A DNA stretch of 17,719 nt, from contig JAUVKN010000045.1 in the NCBI GenBank assembly GCA_030596245.1, positions 1-17,719 on the forward strand, in the 5' to 3' direction. A model generated the notes under the pieces. That model was not told the DNA's origin, did not search any database, and saw nothing but the letters and a program-made list of their open reading frames with translations. Of the stretch, positions 14,715 through 17,719 are shown one piece after another; within the stretch, counting starts at the first letter, position 1; the number at the start of each line of letters is the position of its first letter. A program made the position numbers and the translations under genes. This stretch comes from Bacteroidia bacterium. GTDB taxonomy: Bacteria; Bacteroidota; Bacteroidia; Bacteroidales; GCA-2748055.

Positions 14715-14725
14715 ACCCACAGTTG

Positions 14726-17221
14726 CTAGGTTTCAAGCCTCACAACCGTGATACCGGCTCCGCCCCGTTCCATATTTTCATCCCCGTACCACTCAACCAG
14801 ATCCACAGTATGAAGGTACTCCCTGATCAACTGGCGAAGAATACCATTGCCTTTCCCATGAAGTATCCGGAGTTCCCGGGCACTGACCATGATGGCTTCA
14901 TCGACGAAATCCACTACAATTTCTATGGCTTCATCCGCCCTCTTTCCACGCAGGTCTATATCGGGACGGAAGTTTACCCTGCGGCTTGCCACATCCCAAT
15001 CACCAAGCTCCACCTTCGATTTATCCTTGATCCTAAAACGACCAGCCTCTTCGGCCCTGATCTTCTCCAGTTGGTCCAATTTTGTATTGGTCTTGATCAT
15101 CCCAAAGACAACTATGCAATTCTTTCCCCTGATCTCCAGCACTTCACCAGGCATATCCTGCCCTATGATACGTACCATATCCCCCAACCTGATCTCCGGG
15201 TCCTCCTTCTCCTGCTTCTGGGCCATTGTCTTCTTAGAACGATGCCTCAGATCGGGCCGTCGGGCTTCCAGTTCACTGCCCCGCTGACGTATCTCCGTCA
15301 ACCGCTTTTCAACCCGCAGTTCCTCTTTCCCCTTATCAATTTCAATATTCTCTTTGAACGACTCCAGATCCTGCCTCACCTTTTTGGTCCGCTCCTTTTC
15401 AGCCTCAGCCTCCTTGATCTCCCGGATGGTCTGCTCGATTTTCTTATTGGCACCTGAAAGCATGGCATCTGCTTTAACTTTCGCCTCCTTCACAATGGCC
15501 TTTCGCTGCTTTTCACTCTCCTGCAACTCTTTTTCATACCTGGCCATGAGCTCTTCTAACTTCTTCTCCGATTGCCTGATTTTCTGTCTTTTTCCTTCCC
15601 AGTACTTTTTATCCCTCACGATCTCCCTCAGGTGTTTATCGAAATCGATATGGTCCTGTCCCACCTTTTCCGACGCGTTGCTTAACACTCTCTCCGGGAG
15701 TCCGATCTTCCTTGCTATTTCAAATGCAAATGAACTACCGGGCTTACCCACCTGCAACTGGTAAAGAGGCTGCATCTTCTGATTGTCAAACAGCATGGCG
15801 CCATTCACGATGCCTTCCGCAGATGTGGCGTAATGTTTCAGGTTGGTGTAGTGGGTGGTAATAATCCCACAAGTGCCTGACTGGTTCAACTCATCCAGGA
15901 TCGACTCGGCTATGGCACCTCCTAACATGGGCTCTGTCCCGGTCCCGAATTCATCGATCAAAATGAGTGTGTCAGCTGCAGCATGTTTGACGAAATATTT
16001 CATATTAAGCAGGTGGGAACTGTAGGTGCTCAGATCATTGTCGATGGATTGCTCATCCCCTATATCGATAAACAGACCTGCAAACAAGCCGAAGACGGAT
16101 TCTTTCTTACATGGGACCAGTAGTCCGCATTGCACCATGTACTGCAGCAATCCGATGGTCTTCAAACAGACAGATTTTCCACCAGCATTGGGCCCCGAGA
16201 TTAACAGGATCCTGTTATTCCCTGAAAGGTGGAACGAAAGTGGGACTACCTCTTTATGTTCCGCTTTATGAGCCAGGTAAAGCAATGGATGTTTTGCCTC
16301 ACGCCAGTCGAATTCCTGATCACTCTTCAGCTGGGGTCGTACAGCCTCTACCCTGATGGCAAATAGTGCTTTTGCCCTGATAAAATCGATGGTGGTGAGG
16401 AACTCCTGAGACAATAACAGATCAGGAATATATGGCCGGATATCAGAAGTGAACTCTATGAGGATCTGAATGATCTCCCTGCGTTCGGCATATTCCAGTT
16501 CCTTTATCTCATTGGATAATTCCACTACCTCAGCAGGTTCGATAAAAACGGTCTTTCCGGTGGCCGATTCATCATGGATAAGCCCCCCCATTTTTCGCTT
16601 ATTTCCTGCCATCACAGGGATCACCGGTCGGTCGTTCCGGTAGGTGGGGGCCGCATCGGCATCCACCCATCCTTCCCGTTGGGCCTTACCCATCACCTGG
16701 TTAAGCTTTTTTGAAACCGCGCCCTGTTTTTCTTGCTGACTCCTCCTTATATGATGCAGGGCCGATGAAGCATTTTCCCTGATCTTCCCATGCTTGTTCA
16801 AAATCTTCTGAATGCGATCGTGAACGAATGGAAAAACTTTTACCGGTTTGCATAAATCACCCAGGGCAGGATATTTCTCCTCTTCATCTGACTTAAAGAA
16901 ATGCAGAATGGCCCTGATTGAATCCAGGCTCTTTACCATGCCAACAACCTCTTCTGTAAGCAGGTAAGCTCCCTCCACTTCCGCTTTTTTCAGCGCTTCC
17001 CGGTTATCGACAAAATGATGAATGGGAAACTCATCATCGTTCCGGACAATTTCACAAAACTCTTCCGTAAGCTTCAGCTCACGCAGGATGGTTTCATGAT
17101 CGGTTGTGAATCCCATCTCCCCGACCCTCTCCTTGCCAGGATCAAACAGGCAATGAGACTTGATCAGCTTACGTATCCGGTCAAACCCGATCTTTACTTC
17201 AAATTGTTCAGGATATATCAA
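14726..17221 (-). CDS. mutS2: Endonuclease/ribosome-rescue factor MutS2 with Smr domain
   Basis: This 831-aa MutS-family ATPase lacks the mismatch-recognition domain I of MutS and carries a C-terminal Smr domain, the MutS2 architecture. Order: helical lever/core region (1-330), Walker A GPNAGGKS (343-350), Walker B L-I-L-I-D-E-F-G-T-G-T-E-P (419-431), a long charged coiled coil (about 530-690), a KOW-like barrel (I-R-L-G-D-M-V-R-I-I-G), then the Smr domain from D-I-D-L-R-G (754-759) to H-G-K-G-N-G (788-793). MutS2 acts on branched DNA and, in Bacillus, splits collided ribosomes. It is longer than Bacillus MutS2 (about 785 aa). The start is a TTG at 17219-17221: the frame closes upstream at the Gfo/Idh stop, and the I-Y-P-E-Q-F-E start matches Bacteroidota MutS2. 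A purine-rich AAAAAAGGGAT lies just before it. It starts 18 bases after the oxidoreductase stop, so the two may share a transcript. Confidence 0.93.
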   Translation of the reverse strand: MIYPEQFEVKIGFDRIRKLIKSHCLFDPGKERVGEMGFTTDHETILRELKLTEEFCEIVRNDDEFPIHHFVDNREALKKAEVEGAYLLTEEVVGMVKSLDSIRAILHFFKSDEEEKYPALGDLCKPVKVFPFVHDRIQKILNKHGKIRENASSALHHIRRSQQEKQGAVSKKLNQVMGKAQREGWVDADAAPTYRNDRPVIPVMAGNKRKMGGLIHDESATGKTVFIEPAEVVELSNEIKELEYAERREIIQILIEFTSDIRPYIPDLLLSQEFLTTIDFIRAKALFAIRVEAVRPQLKSDQEFDWREAKHPLLYLAHKAEHKEVVPLSFHLSGNNRILLISGPNAGGKSVCLKTIGLLQYMVQCGLLVPCKKESVFGLFAGLFIDIGDEQSIDNDLSTYSSHLLNMKYFVKHAAADTLILIDEFGTGTEPMLGGAIAESILDELNQSGTCGIITTHYTNLKHYATSAEGIVNGAMLFDNQKMQPLYQLQVGKPGSSFAFEIARKIGLPERVLSNASEKVGQDHIDFDKHLREIVRDKKYWEGKRQKIRQSEKKLEELMARYEKELQESEKQRKAIVKEAKVKADAMLSGANKKIEQTIREIKEAEAEKERTKKVRQDLESFKENIEIDKGKEELRVEKRLTEIRQRGSELEARRPDLRHRSKKTMAQKQEKEDPEIRLGDMVRIIGQDMPGEVLEIRGKNCIVVFGMIKTNTKLDQLEKIRAEEAGRFRIKDKSKVELGDWDVASRRVNFRPDIDLRGKRADEAIEIVVDFVDEAIMVSARELRILHGKGNGILRQLIREYLHTVDLVEWYGDENMERGGAGITVVRLET

Positions 17222-17239
17222 ATCATCCCTTTTTTCAAA

Positions 17240-17719
17240 TTAAACCTTCACCCATTCCCGGCTCCCTGCCGATTTAAAGATAGCCGTTAATACCCTGGTA
17301 TTGTTCAATGCGTCTTCAAGGGTAACCGGAACTTCAGCATCCTCCTGTACCGCTTTTGAAAAAGCATCCGCCATCTGTGTGTACTGGTCTGTTACCGGGT
17401 ACTCATGGGTAGTGATCTCATCCAGCAGGATGCTGCCTCTGTCCTGTGTAACGGTACATGGCCGGTCATTGGGTGCATTAAATGGGATCTGCACCTCCAG
17501 GTGTCCTCCTGTACCAAAAATATGCATGCGCTGGTACGGCACCAGCTGGGTACTTACCGCGAACTGGGCCTGGCCTGAAGGAAACTCCATCATCACACTA
17601 CCCAACCGGTCAATTTTCATCTCCGGATCAAATTCAAGATTTGCAACCAGACGAACAGGCTCCTGTTCAAAAATATACCTGGAAATGGTAACCGGGTAAC
17701 AACCGATGTCCCAGATACC
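17240..17719 (-). CDS. Gfo/Idh/MocA-family oxidoreductase, C-terminal part
   Basis: Only the C-terminal 159 residues are visible; the N-terminal NAD(P)-binding Rossmann domain lies beyond the right edge. The frame is open to base 17719 and reads G-I-W-D-I-G-C-Y-P-V-T-I-S-R-Y-I-F, which matches the D-x-G-C-Y segment of Gfo/Idh/MocA enzymes of the xylose/glucose-fructose oxidoreductase type (Cys where many members have His). Strands M-M-E-F-P-S-G-Q-A-Q-F and M-H-I-F-G-T-G-G-H-L-E-V-Q-I-P-F-N follow, then the closing helix (Y-T-Q-M-A-D-A-F-S-K-A-V; L-E-D-A-L-N-N-T-R-V-L). The enzymes oxidise or reduce sugars and sugar derivatives with a nicotinamide cofactor. The ATG at 17618-17620 is internal, not the start. 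Substrate cannot be read from this part. Confidence 0.85.
   Translation of the reverse strand, partial: GIWDIGCYPVTISRYIFEQEPVRLVANLEFDPEMKIDRLGSVMMEFPSGQAQFAVSTQLVPYQRMHIFGTGGHLEVQIPFNAPNDRPCTVTQDRGSILLDEITTHEYPVTDQYTQMADAFSKAVQEDAEVPVTLEDALNNTRVLTAIFKSAGSREWVKV

Noticed and set aside
14667..14720. An upstream GTG start for the FemAB-like gene adding 18 residues.
   Set aside because: The added residues are only Lys/Ser/Val/Arg/Ile/Gly from the heptamer array, and the family-like sequence begins at the ATG at 14664-14666.
14723..15457. A 244-codon plus-strand open frame opposite mutS2.
   Set aside because: It lies fully antisense to the Smr and coiled-coil coding part of mutS2, which has unmistakable motifs; the frame is a by-product of that gene's codon pattern.

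Overview
The window looks like a chromosomal segment of a Bacteroidota bacterium, probably of the Bacteroidales/Marinilabiliales type. The signs are the GyrB sequence style, a paired TPR protein and outer-membrane barrel, a MutS2 beginning I-Y-P-E-Q-F-E, near absence of Shine-Dalgarno sequences, and promoter-like TAnnTTTG motifs. No rRNA, tRNA, CRISPR array, transposase or phage gene was recognised. Eleven genes fill almost all of it, two of them cut by the window ends.

Left part (1-4714), all minus strand: gyrB (cut at the left end); a 440-base AT-rich gap with a two-hairpin REP-like element, an inverted repeat and two near-consensus DnaA boxes; then a tightly overlapping three-gene cassette. 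In transcription order the cassette is a 392-aa ABC/AAA-type ATPase, a 237-aa TOPRIM/DUF4276-like protein overlapping it by 4 bases, and an AlkD-like HEAT-repeat DNA glycosylase overlapping or abutting that. ATPase plus TOPRIM nuclease is the architecture of split OLD or PARIS-like defence systems. A base-excision glycosylase as third member is the best candidate here for an undescribed system.

Middle (4715-9587), minus strand: a 1016-aa secreted TPR protein followed after 8 bases by a 559-aa outer-membrane beta-barrel protein, probably an envelope complex. A divergent AT-rich gap then leads to the plus-strand pair FtsE (cell-division ABC ATPase) and a GNAT-fold protein (9588-11400).

Right part (11390-17719), minus strand: a PQQ-type beta-propeller secreted protein that converges on and overlaps the GNAT gene; a NodB polysaccharide deacetylase; a FemAB-like acyltransferase; MutS2 with a C-terminal Smr domain; and the C-terminal part of a Gfo/Idh/MocA oxidoreductase. 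The deacetylase and FemAB genes overlap and probably act together on envelope or exopolysaccharide.

A recurring theme is short in-phase tandem repeats: a hexamer Asn-Gly tract in gyrB, a hexamer Gly-Lys tract just before the deacetylase active site, a 12-base duplication at the ATPase/TOPRIM junction, and a heptamer array between mutS2 and the FemAB gene. Function calls come from reading motifs and from memory of families; no database search was run.
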